In this document: positions 1 to 11,100 of the stretch, in pieces
Numbering within the stretch: the first letter of the stretch is position 1
Layout: the number at the start of each line of letters is the position of its first letter
Source: Nereocystis luetkeana
Taxonomy: Eukaryota > Sar > Phaeophyceae > Laminariales > Laminariaceae
Reading direction: 5' to 3'
NCBI GenBank assembly: GCA_031213475.1
Contig: JARUPZ010000027.1
Coordinates: 2,603,001-2,667,000, forward strand
DNA: 64,000 bases
The notes under the pieces: generated by a model
What the model was told of the DNA's origin: nothing
The model's database searches: none
The model's input: the letters and a program-made list of their open reading frames with translations, nothing else
Position numbers and translations under genes: made by a program

Positions 1-1147
1 TGCCCGGAGGCCTTCGTCAAACTAGGACGTGAGTGGCAAAAAAAAAAACTTACTGGCCGGGCTGTTTCCCTCCGAGCAAATAGGAATATGTTGTGCCGCC
101 GTGGTACCTGATACCTGATGGTATACTTATTTATCGTGCACACATCAAACACAGTATACCGTACAGATGAGCCACCCAACGGTAGGAGGAGTTAGTTGCA
201 CGTTTCGGGCCAAAGGCGTCTGACCGATTGAGTTCCCTCAGTGAGGAACCAGCAGTTAGTTAAGTATTATAGTCGTTTTAGGACTAATAGCGCATAGAAG
301 TGCCGGTCGGCTGGCGCGAACGAACTTCTTCAAAGTATTGTATCGGGTGAGATATTGAGCTCCTAATAATGTAAGAGGCTCAGGAACGTCTGGTGCACCC
401 CAGCAGTGGGATGCTTTAGATAGTATACCGGTACTAATAGTATATACTGCACGTACGCAGTATCGAACATGTTTTACATGCCGTTATTTACACTAACAGC
501 ACATAGTATAATGTAGTCTACCAGCACCTGGGAATAAAGTGAAGTATTTCACACCTGTCGGATAACGTTTTATGTTGATGTTATTAAGGGTCAGCGAAAA
601 AATATCGTAACATTACGTTTCCACATTATTATTTAGTTTCTTCCCGGATTTTGTGATGATATATAGTGTTATTAGTATCAGGTACTACTGCTTGCTGTAG
701 TAGCGTGTTAAGATGTTGGCGGGCGATCGCGTAACATTATGTTAGAATATTACCTTGATCCCGTATTGACCGTAGTATATAACATAGTCAAGGTATTAGG
801 GTATATATATGCAGCCGATAGCGAGCACTTTGTTAGTGTGTTGGCCGATTTCCTAGTGGTGGTCATCGTAACACACGTTCAAGAGATAAATAAAAAATGT
901 GCATGGTCAGTAGAACATCAACATTGTGTTGCCGTGTTTGAGACATCAGCCCGTCGCGAGTAACGTTGTCATTCGTCAGCGGAATTCTTACGTGCTACCG
1001 TGACACACTTTAGACGGAAAATGTACATCGCCAATTCAACGCTTACAAAACACTATGTTGTTAGTGTGTTGATAGCGGAATTCCCACTCAGTACTGGTTA
1101 TCGTAACACACGATAGAGGGACAGGGATGACGTATTTATATGGTATA
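1..1147. other. gene-free AT-rich stretch
   Basis: No credible gene is visible. The only ORFs are under 100 codons and resemble nothing known. The DNA is rich in TAACGTTA/TGTTAG-like words (for example near 735-760 and 1050-1120), which recur at 6550-7480, so this looks like decayed repeat sequence. Confidence 0.5.
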
Positions 1148-2279
1148 CAAGACGCCTCGCTCCGCGGGCGGCCTACGCCGCCCGCAACGCTCGCTCAGGA
1201 AGGAAAAAAGTACATCAAATTATGCGAAGCGAACAAAGGTCCACGATTGAGTTTAGTGTTTTCAAGGATGGTAGTTGCAAACCGGCGACTTGATAATGCC
1301 AAGAGTCTCGCCGCCATGCTTCAGGAAAAAACAGCTCCGACGTCAGCTACGATGCCACATATACGCTTCGCGTCGCGGATGTCGTACGTACGTACATACA
1401 CCCCAGGTAGGATACTGCTGCCTGTACTTATTTTCTTCTTTCGATATATATGCTCTATGTCTGTACTGTATGTATGTACGAAGCAAGCGAAAGCACAGCA
1501 CGGCACAGCAGCAAAAACAATGAAAATGAAACCGAAAACTCGGAAAGGAAAAAAAATCCCCGTCCCCTCTCGTGTAATATTTTCTTCCTGATTGGAACAC
1601 CTTGCACCCGGTCGAAAAGAAGAAAAAAAACAAATCGCACAGAAGAGCTTCTCTCTCAGCCTCGTACGCCGCCCGCCCCTCTCACGACCACCTCGCTACC
1701 GATTCGGTCCGGGTAAAGCTTTTATCACACTCTGCCACAATCAGCCCCGTCGCCCGCCTCGCGTGAAGCCCGGTGCTCACCGTGGCCGTCGTTCGCCAGC
1801 TCGATAACGTTGGTGTTCAAACTGCACACCTCCCTCTTTAAACTTCAGCGTGGTCGCAAAAATAAGCACCGCTTGAATAGTATCTTGCCCTCCCGAACGA
1901 CCTTTATAAACTCGTACATACTCTATCAACAATCATCAATCGAAGCCAGACAAAGCCCGTTCATGCATCCCTCGTGTCTCGAGGCACACGCGACGCCTAG
2001 ACACGAAAGCGGCGACCGCGCTCCTTGCAACCCCCGCTCTACCTGCCAGCACCCGCTGGCACCCGTGACGGTGCCGGGTCCTCCCGCGATGCCGTGCTCG
2101 GAGAACACGCACGCACACGAAACGAAAGAAGAAAAAAGGAAGAAATGGCTGAGAAAACCAAGAACTGCTGGAAAGGTCCGGCAAGTAATGAAAGGAGGCG
2201 GTTTGGAAGTGGGAGCTCTGAGAGGCCAGGGATGCACCAACCGAGCACGCTCAGGGGTTGTGATCTAAGTATGTAGTTC
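1148..2279 (+). mobile_element. TATA-flanked 1.13-kb element, full copy A
   Basis: This is a full copy of a repeat family of about 1.13 kb. It begins CAAGACGCC after TATA (1144-1147) and ends GTATGTAGTTC, followed by TA. The same termini, between TATA on both sides, bound the inverted copy at 45761-46884, so the ends are well defined. A 9-bp GC-rich stem with a CTAC loop lies just inside the left end (1164-1185). There are no matching terminal inverted repeats and no recognisable transposase or reverse transcriptase; the ORFs inside are short and low-complexity. It is probably a non-autonomous transposon of unknown class. It lies head to tail with copy B, only TA between them. Confidence 0.7.
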
Positions 2280-2281
2280 TA

Positions 2282-3326
2282 CAAGGCGCTTCGCTCCGCG
2301 GGCGGCCTACGCCGCCCGCTACGCTCGCTCTGGAAGGAAAAAAGTACATCAAATTATGCGAAGTGACAGAGGTCCACGATTGAGTTTAGGTCGTAATTGC
2401 AAACCGGCGACTTGATAATGCCAAGAGTCCCGCCGCCATGCTTCAGGAACAAACAGCTCCGACGCCAGCTCGAATGCCATATATGCGCTTCGCGTCGCGG
2501 ATGTCGTACGTACGTACATACCCCAGGTAGGATACTGCTGCCTGTACTTATTTTCTTCTTTCGATATACTCTTATGTCTGTACTCGTATGTAGGAAGAAG
2601 GCAAAAGCACAGCACGGCACAGCAGCAAAAAAAATGAAAATGAAACCGAAAACTCGGAAAGGGAAAAAAATCCCCGTCCCCTCTCGTGTAACAATTTTCT
2701 GCCTGATTGGAACACCTTGCACCCCGGTCGAAAAGAAGAAAAGGAAAAAACAGCACAGAAGAGCTTCTCTCTCAGCCTCGTACGCCGTCTGCCCCTCTCG
2801 CGACCACCTCGCTACCGATTCGGTCCGGGTAAAGCTGTTATCACTATCTGCCACAATCAGCCCCGTCGCCCGCCTCGCGTGAAGCCCGGTGCTCACCGTG
2901 GCCGTCGTTCGCCAGCTCGATAACGTTGGTGTTCAAACTGCACACCTCCTTCTTTCAACTTCAGCGTGGTCGCAAAAATAAGCACCGCTTGAATAGTATC
3001 TTGCCCTCCAGAACGACCTTTATAAACTCGTACATACTCTATCAACAATCATAAATCGAAGCCAGACAAAGCCCGCTCATGCATCCCTCGTGTCTCGAGG
3101 CACACGCGACGCCTAGGCACGAAAGCGGCGACCGCGCTCCTTGCAACCCCCCCTCTACCCGCCAGCACCCGCTGACACCCGCGACGGCGCCGGGCTCTCC
3201 CGCCGTGCCGTACTCGGAGTACACGCACGCACACGAAACGAAAGACGAAAAAAGGAAGAAAGGACGTGCCAAGAGAAATGGAGAAAACCAAGAACTGCTG
3301 GAAAGGTCCGGCAAGTAGTAATGAAA
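2282..3326 (+). mobile_element. TATA-flanked element, copy B (right end lost)
   Basis: This second copy runs in the same direction and starts CAAGGCGCTTCG directly after the TA that ends copy A. It follows copy A closely until about 3320, where the sequence jumps back to the middle of the element (equivalent to about 1588) and continues as copy C. The fusion point lies near AATGAAA and looks like unequal recombination between tandem copies. Confidence 0.65.
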
Positions 3327-4024
3327 AGCTGCCTGATTGGAGCACCTTGCACCCGGTCGAAAAGAAGAAGAGAAAAAAACCGCACAGAAGAGCTTCTCTC
3401 TCAGCCTCGTACGCCGCCCGCCCCTCTCGCGACCACCTCGCTACCGATTCGGTCCGGGTAAAGCTTGTATCACTCTCTGCCACAATCAGCCCCGTCGCCC
3501 GCCCCGCGTGAAGCCCGGTGCTCACCGTGGCCGTCGTTCGCCAGCTCGATAACGTTGGTGTTCAAAATGCATACCTACCTCTTTCAACTTTAGCGTGGTC
3601 GCAAAAATAAGCACCGCTTGAATAGTATCTTGCCCTCCCGAACGACTTTTATAAACTCGTACATACTCTATCAACAATCATAAATCGAAGCCAGATAAAG
3701 CCCGTTCATGCATCCCTCGTGTCTCGAGGCACACGCGACGCCTAGACACGAAAGCGGCGACCGCGCTCCTTGCAACCCCCCCTCTACCCGCCAGCACCCG
3801 CTGACACCCGCGACGGTGCCGGGTCCTCCCGCGATGCCGTGCTCGGAGAACACGCACGCACACGAAACGAAAGAAGAAAAAAGGAAGAAATGGCCGAGAA
3901 AACAAAGAACTGCTGGAAAGGTCCGGCAAGTAATGAAAGGAGGCGGTTTGGAAGTGGGAGCTCTGAGAGGCCAGGGATGCATCAACCGAGCACGCTCAGG
4001 GGTTGTGATCTAAGTATGTAGTTC
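3327..4024 (+). mobile_element. TATA-flanked element, copy C (left part missing)
   Basis: This is the right-hand 0.7 kb of the same element, starting inside the family consensus and ending GTATGTAGTTC, then TATA (4025-4028). The whole A-B-C cluster is therefore bounded by TATA on both sides, as expected if one element inserted and was then expanded in place. Confidence 0.65.
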
Positions 4025-4278
4025 TATACAATATACTGTATGGCCAATATAATGTTGACATTATGTAACGGTATCAGCCGCGGCAGCAGTCGTCCGTACC
4101 GAGCGACGTTGGGGTGTTAACGGATTCTTGCTACCATAACATTCGTCAAACGGATGACGTACATGATCGATAAAACACTAGCATTATACGAAGTACCATG
4201 TATCAATTAAAAAAAAAAATGTTAATATAACTCGTATGCAATTTATGTTGTAACACAAAATAGCAGGCAACGTACATC

Positions 4279-4785
4279 TGTTATGGTACTGCTTTGAATG
4301 AGACTGAAATACCGGTAATTACCTAGGTTCAGGTACTGGGATCGTATTTGTAGTACTTGGGAGGCGTATCTTGAATGGAAACCATAGTTTTTCCCAGCGA
4401 GGCACGAGGCTTGCTCTCAGGTTAATTCTTATCGGAAGGCTTTTTTTTCCATAATTAATTTCAAAAAAAAAATCGCGCAATTTTTCAATCTTCCATATTT
4501 TCCCGAATTTATTTTCCAAAAACGTGAAATTTAACGAACTTGATTTTTACGCTTCTTTCTGGAGAATTTCACGAATAATAGTGACTGAACGCCTCCGTAT
4601 ATTGATACATATTTCCAATTATTTCCAAAATTTGGAAATTATTATGGAAAAAACGCTCTCCTCGTGCACGGAAATAATAAGCTTCTTCTGTCTCTAAGCA
4701 AACAATACACGTGAGTCCCAACAAGTACCTGCTCAATAGGAAAACCTAACAAGGGATACAAAGTGTCCCTACCTTTGAACTTAAC
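4279..4785 (+). repeat. left LTR of the TRIM-like element, holding a MITE
   Basis: It starts TGTTATGG and ends TTAACA. It aligns with 5981-6263 on both sides of the MITE at 4426-4661, so the MITE entered after the LTR was in place. Confidence 0.6.
4426..4661 (+). mobile_element. 236-bp MITE, copy 1
   Basis: Its left end is TTCTTATCGGAAGGC followed by a T run and CCATAATTAATTTC. Its right end is the inverted counterpart, GAAATTATTATGG, an A run and GCTCTCC, lacking the outermost bases. An inverted copy with better ends lies at 33196-33421; the interiors match as reverse complements. It interrupts the left LTR of the surrounding element. It has no coding capacity. Confidence 0.7.
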
Positions 4786-4792
4786 AAGTAAG

Positions 4793-4876
4793 TGGTGTCG
4801 TCGGCAGGACACGAACCTGCGCGTGAAATCACAACGAGTTTCCAATCCATTCTCCAAACCACTCGGGCACGACGAC
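4793..4876 (-). other. antisense full-length tRNA-Ser(GGA)-like sequence with encoded CCA
   Basis: Read on the minus strand, 4876 to 4797 folds as a class II tRNA. The 7-bp acceptor stem is GTCGTCG (4876-4870) with CGACGAC (4803-4797). The D-arm contains GAGTGGTTT, the anticodon loop TTGGAAA gives anticodon GGA, a long variable arm GTGATTTCAC marks it as serine, and the T-stem is GCAGG/CCTGC. The discriminator A (4796) is followed by CCA (4795-4793). Eukaryotic nuclear tRNA genes do not normally encode CCA. Since this CCA sits 6 bases inside an LTR, exactly where a primer-binding site belongs, the sequence was probably copied from a primer tRNA during reverse transcription. Confidence 0.7.
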
Positions 4877-4953
4877 CCGTGGACATTTTCTCGCCCCACT
4901 CCCCTTGCGGGTGGTATGGTGATGGCTTTCGTTGACGATTTTTTCCGCCCCTT

Positions 4954-5773
4954 AGGCCGTTTCCTATCTCTATGCGGTTCGATTTTTGAGCTTCAGATTT
5001 TGACCCAATCGCATTTTCAGATCAGATGTGAAATTGGCAAATCGAAACAGCCTTCCTATCTATGCTGAAAAATCAGATTTATTGTGTGTGTAGAGATTCG
5101 AGCAAACGCCGAGACCAACTGCTGTTTTCGTGGTTTGGCGCCGCGAGGAGAAGCGCTGGGTGCGCTGCCCTGTGCGTAGGACCCAAGCGTGCGAGCCAAG
5201 GCTGACTGCCTCTCTCTGGTCTGGCGGCAAAGAGACGTGGCGAGTGCGCTAGAGCCAACCTGTCTTGGTAGTTTGTGTTCCATTTTGTGGCTGACTGCTG
5301 CTGCTGCTGTACAGCAGTGTAAGTCTACGAGTACTCGTACGTATCCACGGAGAGGTACGTGCCGAGTGCGCTCATCTTGGTCTCGAGACCCGAGCCCGCG
5401 CCAGGCGACTGTAGTCTGGCCACGGAGGGACGGGCCGCCTGCCGCCCGAGCGTCGGGCGCGAAGCAACGTCGCTATACAGCTGTGTCACCATCCAACTTA
5501 TCGATCGTTCTGCTGCTGCTGCTGTTTGCTGTCGTAGATAACATCTTGCATTTAGAGAGCATGTCATTTTTCGATTTGAAAATCTGATGACCCAGGTCGT
5601 CGGATTTTGGGGCAAAATCTGACGACTTGGATCATCAGATTCTCAAATCGAAACAATTCCGGTAGGATTTTGCATATATATTTGGACTGCATAAAAAAAA
5701 GCAGGGTCATTGGTTTTAAGATCGAAAAATACAAATCTGAAGTTCGAAATCGAACCGCATGGAAAACAGCCTC
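4954..5773 (+). mobile_element. foldback element, copy 1
   Basis: About 820 bp with imperfect terminal inverted repeats: GCGGTTCGATTT.GAGCTTCAG near 4974 and CTGAAGTTCGAAATCGAACC near 5750. The interior contains CTG-repeat tracts, GTACTCGTA words and a long hairpin at 5570-5651. A diverged inverted copy lies at 55495-56253. It has no recognisable protein and sits inside the short LTR element, so it is younger than that insertion. Confidence 0.65.
5570..5651 (+). repeat. long hairpin inside the foldback element
   Basis: TTCGATTTGAAAATCTGATG pairs with CATCAGATTCTCAAATCGAA, and GTCGTCGGATTTTG pairs with CAAAATCTGACGAC around a short G-rich loop. This gives arms of about 40 nt. The equivalent hairpin in the other copy is at 55578-55653. 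Confidence 0.75.
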
Positions 5774-5980
5774 AAGCCTTAAGGTAGGCCTTCCTTTCTT
5801 TCTTTTTTTCGGCGTACCTGGCCGGCTTCATAAGCTTGCATTTCAGAGGTAGGTGTGGGAGTGAGTTTTGAGGAAGGAACCGCATCTATCTCCGAGTTCT
5901 GTCCTAGCTAGTGGAATTAATTGGAGTTTCCGCGAATTTCCCATAATTCTGCATATATATACCGCTCGTCAGAGTGGGCT

Positions 5981-6263
5981 AGTGTTATGCTACTGCTTTG
6001 AATGAGGCTGAAAGGCCGATAATTGCCTGGGTTCAGATATTGGGATCGTGTTTTTAGTAGTTGGGAGGCGTATCTTTGATGGAAAACCAGGGGTTTTCCC
6101 AGCGAGGCACGAGCCTTGCTCTCAGTCTCTCGCCGTGCTCAAAAGGAAGAAATCGTTTTTCTTTCTGTCTTTAAGTAAACAGCCCACGTGAGTCCCAACA
6201 GATATCTGCTCACTAGGCAAGCCTAACAAGGGATACAAAGTGTCTCGACCTTTGAACTTAACG
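5981..6263 (+). repeat. right LTR of the TRIM-like element
   Basis: It starts TGTTATGCTACTGC after CAGAGTGGGCTAG and ends CTTTGAACTTAAC. It is the uninterrupted counterpart of 4279-4785. Confidence 0.6.
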
Positions 6264-6792
6264 CATCCCCAATCTAACATATATGTTGCTGCTGTGTTAG
6301 CTCGCACGCACGAGTGTGCAGATTACGTTGTAGGTGGAAAACGTACTGGTGCTACAGATGGATAACGTATTGGCGGGGTTTCATAAAAAATTGAGGCGTT
6401 TTTTTAGGGGATCCCCCATAAATATCCCCTGTTATGGTTTTTCAAACATTTCAAGGCGTTTTTCATCGGGGATACTATGTTATCCTATCCTCACGGGGAT
6501 ATTTTTGTTGGTGTTCCCTGCTGGGATCCCGGCTAAAATAGTGTAACACGGGTACACTATGTTTCTCCGCGACGCCACTTTACCACTATCACAGGAAACA
6601 TGTGTTAGATCCAGAAATATCCAAAGGGTAACGTAGCAACATAACGAACGTCGGAACGACTTCGGCCCCAACGGTAACTCAGTAGCATAATATTGGACAC
6701 GGATGAATTATTATAGCTACCTCCGTATTTAGGCTAACATTCTATGAAATAGCATGATGTTACGTATCGGCCGGCTAAGACTGTAACGTTAC
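6264..6792. other. gene-free stretch
   Basis: Nothing coding is recognised. It contains repeated GGGGAT/TATCCCC-type words (6405-6530) and TAACGT words like those at 1-1147. Confidence 0.4.
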
Positions 6793-6901
6793 TATTACGG
6801 GGGACCATAGTTAATAGGACCTATGGTATACATAAAAACCTACATATTTGTCCATTTTTACTAACAATATTTGGTCCTATTAACTATGCCCCCCCGTAAT
6901 A
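6793..6901 (+). mobile_element. 109-bp hairpin MITE
   Basis: Near-perfect terminal inverted repeats of about 28 bp face each other: TATTACGGGGG.CCATAGTT then AATAGGACC on the left, and GGTCCTATTAACTAT then GCCCCCCCGTAATA on the right. Roughly 50 AT-rich bases separate them. There is no coding capacity and no clear target duplication beyond TA/TTA. Confidence 0.65.
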
Positions 6902-8104
6902 TTAATAACGTAAGTTATATGTTACGTTATCCGATCATATGGCAATCAGACGGGGGGTCCGAATAACGTGGTGTTAGTAGTGCTGGCCACTACGTTATGT
7001 TATGTAAGTGTACTAGTTGTGACTAATGCTATTAATAGGTGTTGGTAGTGCTGGCCAACAGGTAACGTTATGCTGTAGGGTGCTACGTGTTACAGTCCTC
7101 TTAAGGGTAACACAACAATGTAGGTGAGTTATGTATGTTATGTCTGACGCTGCGTAGACCATCACATTATGTCATCATGTTAGTAAATCTATGAATATCG
7201 GTTTGGGCATGTTAGGGTGATAACGTGCGTGCATTGTCATAGCCGAACATCGTGCTACAGCAGCAGTGTTACTGTAGTACAAGCACGGATTAGGGCGTAA
7301 CATGGTGTTACTGTACCAGAGCTGGACGAGATGGAGCAGAAACAGATCGTGTACACTTTCGTGGGTTGCCAGTTAACACTGTGTTATGGCGTTACCGTGG
7401 TTGCCCCTCCGGTGTTGACACTATGCTAGACAAGGTCACGTCCCTGTGGTAGGTCCCGTAACGTAGATAAGTGTTATCCGAGTGTTACGTTATACGAGAT
7501 GTGAAGTATCTATTAATACGAGAAAACACACTTCAGGTACTTCGTTTACTCGCAATTTTTTGGGCTTCATGTACTTCGGGATGCTACGAATATTCGCAGG
7601 ACTTAGATTATGTACTGCAGAGAGCATTCACGGATGGTCCCACGAGCGGAAGTTGAAGAAAAATACTTTCGGGGGGGGCAACTGAAATACTTGAGCGTAT
7701 TTGGGCCTTCAATGCTGCCCATACTCCCAGCCAGTACTTGCAGACCGCCAGTATCCTCTCAGTACTCGGAGTACGAAATGTACGCTATACTCACTCTATA
7801 CTCCCGAGTATAGTCGGAGTATGAAGTATATTGGGAGCATATGTGCAGCATTATACGTACTCGATTCAGTCAATGAACATCGAGGGTGTCGTATGTTTCC
7901 ACCGAAAATATTTGGTTTTGTCACGCTCTTGCTGTACCTGGTACGTACTACAGTAGTAGTAAAACACCTATACCGTCGTGCCTTCCAGGCTTCTATTGAC
8001 TTGTCTATTACATTACAATATCAATACAGTATGCAATATGTCCACATGCCCAGTTTGCCTTCATGTTGTAACTGTGGACAGGTAACGCCCCAGTACAGGA
8101 GGAA
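6902..8104. other. gene-free stretch upstream of the 8105 gene
   Basis: It is AT-rich with many TAACGTTA/TGTTAG words to about 7480, then many AGTACT/GTACTCGGAGTAC-type words at 7700-7820. No gene is recognised. The last few hundred bases probably include the promoter and 5' UTR of the gene starting at 8105. Confidence 0.35.
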
Positions 8105-11100
8105 ATGAGCGATGGCCCGTCGACAAATTCTTCACGGATATCGCCTCCGAAGCCAGAAGCAGGAGAGCCGTCGTCTGAAGGAAATGGCAGCCGATCGCCC
8201 GACGAAGATACAGAGAGCGACGGACTTGTGACCCCCTCCCTTGTTGACGGCAAAACCAATATTACCTCCTCCAGCGAAGACTGTACCCGACTTACCTTTA
8301 AACCTGCACATGGTCACGAGCGAAGCACACCTGCAGTTCAAGACAACGGAAGCTTTAAAGGAGCAACGAGCGGCACACGGGAGCCAGGAAGGCGCAATGC
8401 ATCTCGGAGGACACTCCGTGGGGACCCACATCCATCACTTGGTAGCAAAGGTCAATGCAGCGGTATTGGTGCAGCACGAGCGGGCGATGAATGGCGTAAG
8501 AAAGACCGCTACCAGGGGCGCCGTTCGTCAGAAGATGCTGAAAAGTGCTCGCAAAGCTCGAGCAACGGCTGCGTCAAGGACGTCGAAGATCAGACGATAG
8601 CGCGAGAGCACGGCACTAAAACGTCGCAGCACGACCGACGTAGGGGCGCTGAAAACAGGATAGATAACGGGATAGGTGAGCAGGCAAATGACGGGGAGAA
8701 GAAAGTCAGCCGCACAACCGGCCGTAAGGGTACAAGCGGTACCGATTTCGAAAGGAAGGAATGCAGCATGGGCGAACAGGACGTTCGATTAAACATCATG
8801 AGGACTCACGAAGATGATTCTGACGATGATGACGATGATGGGGGCAGCAACGGCGGGGACAGGGAACGCGGAAAAGCATCGATCCCCCGGGATGTCGAAC
8901 GATTCGAGCCACGCGGTACTCAGTCTGCAAGAGATGATGCTACATCGGGAGCAGTGGAAGGCCAGTGCGGCATAGATGACGGCAAGAAGTCGATCCGACG
9001 TGATCATGACTGCGTGGCGTTGACTCCGCTAAGGACCTGCCCGTCAGACAACGAGAACGTCGAAACCATTGAGCTTGATGAAAAAATCCCTGATTGTAAA
9101 GGCCCGATAGGGAAAGTGCAACAGGGAATGGATGGTCCCGAGCTCGAAAACGAGCTAACACGCAGCAATCAAGACGAAGAGGGGGGGCTTGACGAGGAAG
9201 CAGGAAGCGATTTGTTGGTTCCACCCCTCGAAATATTAGATTGGGAGGGTCCTCGCCAAGGGCAGTCGGCGACGTCACGACTTCACCGCCACATTTCAGG
9301 GAATGATCCGGAAGCCCTGGGTTTTGTGAACATTACCGTTCCACCCCCGAAAGAGTTCCTCGCAAGCCGACCACTCCAGTCTCCGGCAAGGGTCCGAGGC
9401 CAGAATGAGGGTAAAGACACGTCTGGCGGGGAAAATTTGGAGCCCGAGAGCCTCCACCTCGAGAGCGGGCTTAAGCCCGCTAGGAAGGGTCGAAGAGCGA
9501 GTGCTGCGGACCTCGAATGGAGCGATGGGGCCGAAGCACGAGACGTGAGTTTTAGTCGTCACGTCGTCAATTACTTGTACGTTGATCGATCGCCCTGGTG
9601 ATCCGAATGGAGTCACCCGACCTCTTGAATGCTTGGGATCGAGTTCTACTTTTCTGTTAGAAGAAGCAATTTTTTGCTCACATCGCGCGACTCTAGAATA
9701 AAATAATGTGACTATTTGTCGATGAGAGGGCGGCGCGAAAAATGCCCCTTTTATTTATAGTAAGTTTGTACGCCTAAATCGATGCCCATCAACGAACATT
9801 AAAAGTTCCGGAGAGGCGGCGCGAAAAATGCCCCTTTTATTTATAGTAAGTTTGTACGCCGAAATCGATGCCCATCAACGAACATTAAAAGTTCCGAACG
9901 CAGCACGCGACAAATGTACAGGCGGAAGCGGAAGTAGATCGGGGGAAAGGGAACCTGCTCGTACCTTTGAACCCCGGTGAAGGTACGCACACTACACAAA
10001 AAAGACGACTACCACAAAACAAAGAATACATTATCAATTACGATATAGCTTTTTAACGTCGATGAGAAGGACTCACATTCGACCCGTCTTGCGTGTTTGG
10101 GGTATTGGTCGAGCTCTCGTCGCGTCGCCAAGTTTAAAGCCGGCTCTGGCTGCACTAAGAATGTAACTTTTCCCCCTGCCCAAGAGTGGCATGGAAGTTG
10201 GGCGCTCGCGTTGTCGCCAGTTTCACAGCGGCCCGCCCATTCCCGTCCGCATCCATTGCTCAAGCAATACCACAACTCCCCTTTGATGGTTTGTGTTGCC
10301 TGCCACTGTGGCGCAACCTACATCAATGTTGCCCCCCCCCTTGCAATTTGTTGCAACCGCTTCCGTCTCGAACTTCCTCTTATGTATTGCAATCGTGGTT
10401 GATCAGCAGCTGCCGCGACGGTTCGAGGATAAAATATCACCGTCGACCAACTACGGGCCGGTTAATCTCGGGGATTCTGACGATGACGAGGAAGACGAAT
10501 TTGATCTAGAGATCGAGAAACAGCGAAGGAGAGCCAATGCCGCTGTCCTAGCTCTAGAGACCGCGGCAAAGGAGGCAGATGAAGACGCACTAGCTGGTAC
10601 GCGAAAAGGCAGCGACTGCAAGCGTCCGTGCGAAAATGTTAAGAAGAAACTAACCAAGGTGCACCGCGAAAGATGTGTGCCTTCGCCGGCGGGGCCTCCC
10701 CCGGCGGGTGCGTCGCGGAAAGGGCGTCGGGGACAAGGAGTGCCTCCTCCGAGGTGGGCACAAAAGCTAACGGAACTTCCTTCGTACCGTTTAAAACTAC
10801 TACGAACGCAAAACGTGAACTTAGCATGTAACAACATCATATGTAGCGCTAGCAAATCCAACCCGCCCGTTGTCTTGGTCGATTATCTCAATGGCAGTAG
10901 TTGTGCCTCGGTCGAAGGTCGATCGAAGGCCTAGGTCAGTACGTCAAGGTACATAGCAAACCGGCGGAGTGCGCTGGCATGTAGTCAATCCACGCCAACA
11001 CACCAGGGCGGCGCATTTTCCTGACTGGTTTGGGTTAGAGAGCAGCCGACGTCTCCAAACTTGGGCATCATTGACACGATTATTCTATACGGGCGGCCCA

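Larger units (their letters stand above)
4279..6263 (+). mobile_element. old short LTR element (TRIM-like) with nested insertions
   Basis: Two direct repeats, about 4279-4785 and 5981-6263, start TGTTATG.TACTGC and end near CTTTGAACTTAAC. Without its MITE insertion the left copy is about 270 bp, close to the right one; the two are clearly diverged, so the insertion is old. Four or five bases beside the outer ends nearly match (ACATC before 4279, GCATC after the right LTR), a likely target duplication. Six bases inside the left LTR comes a TGG-started match to tRNA-Ser, as expected for a primer-binding site, and CAGAGTGGG precedes the right LTR. The internal part is about 1.2 kb, mostly a later foldback insertion. 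No coding capacity is visible, so it is a non-autonomous fossil. Confidence 0.6.

Noticed and set aside
4793-4876. A working tRNA-Ser gene on the minus strand
   Set aside because: CCA is encoded, and the sequence sits exactly at the primer-binding position of an LTR element, so a copied primer tRNA is more likely.
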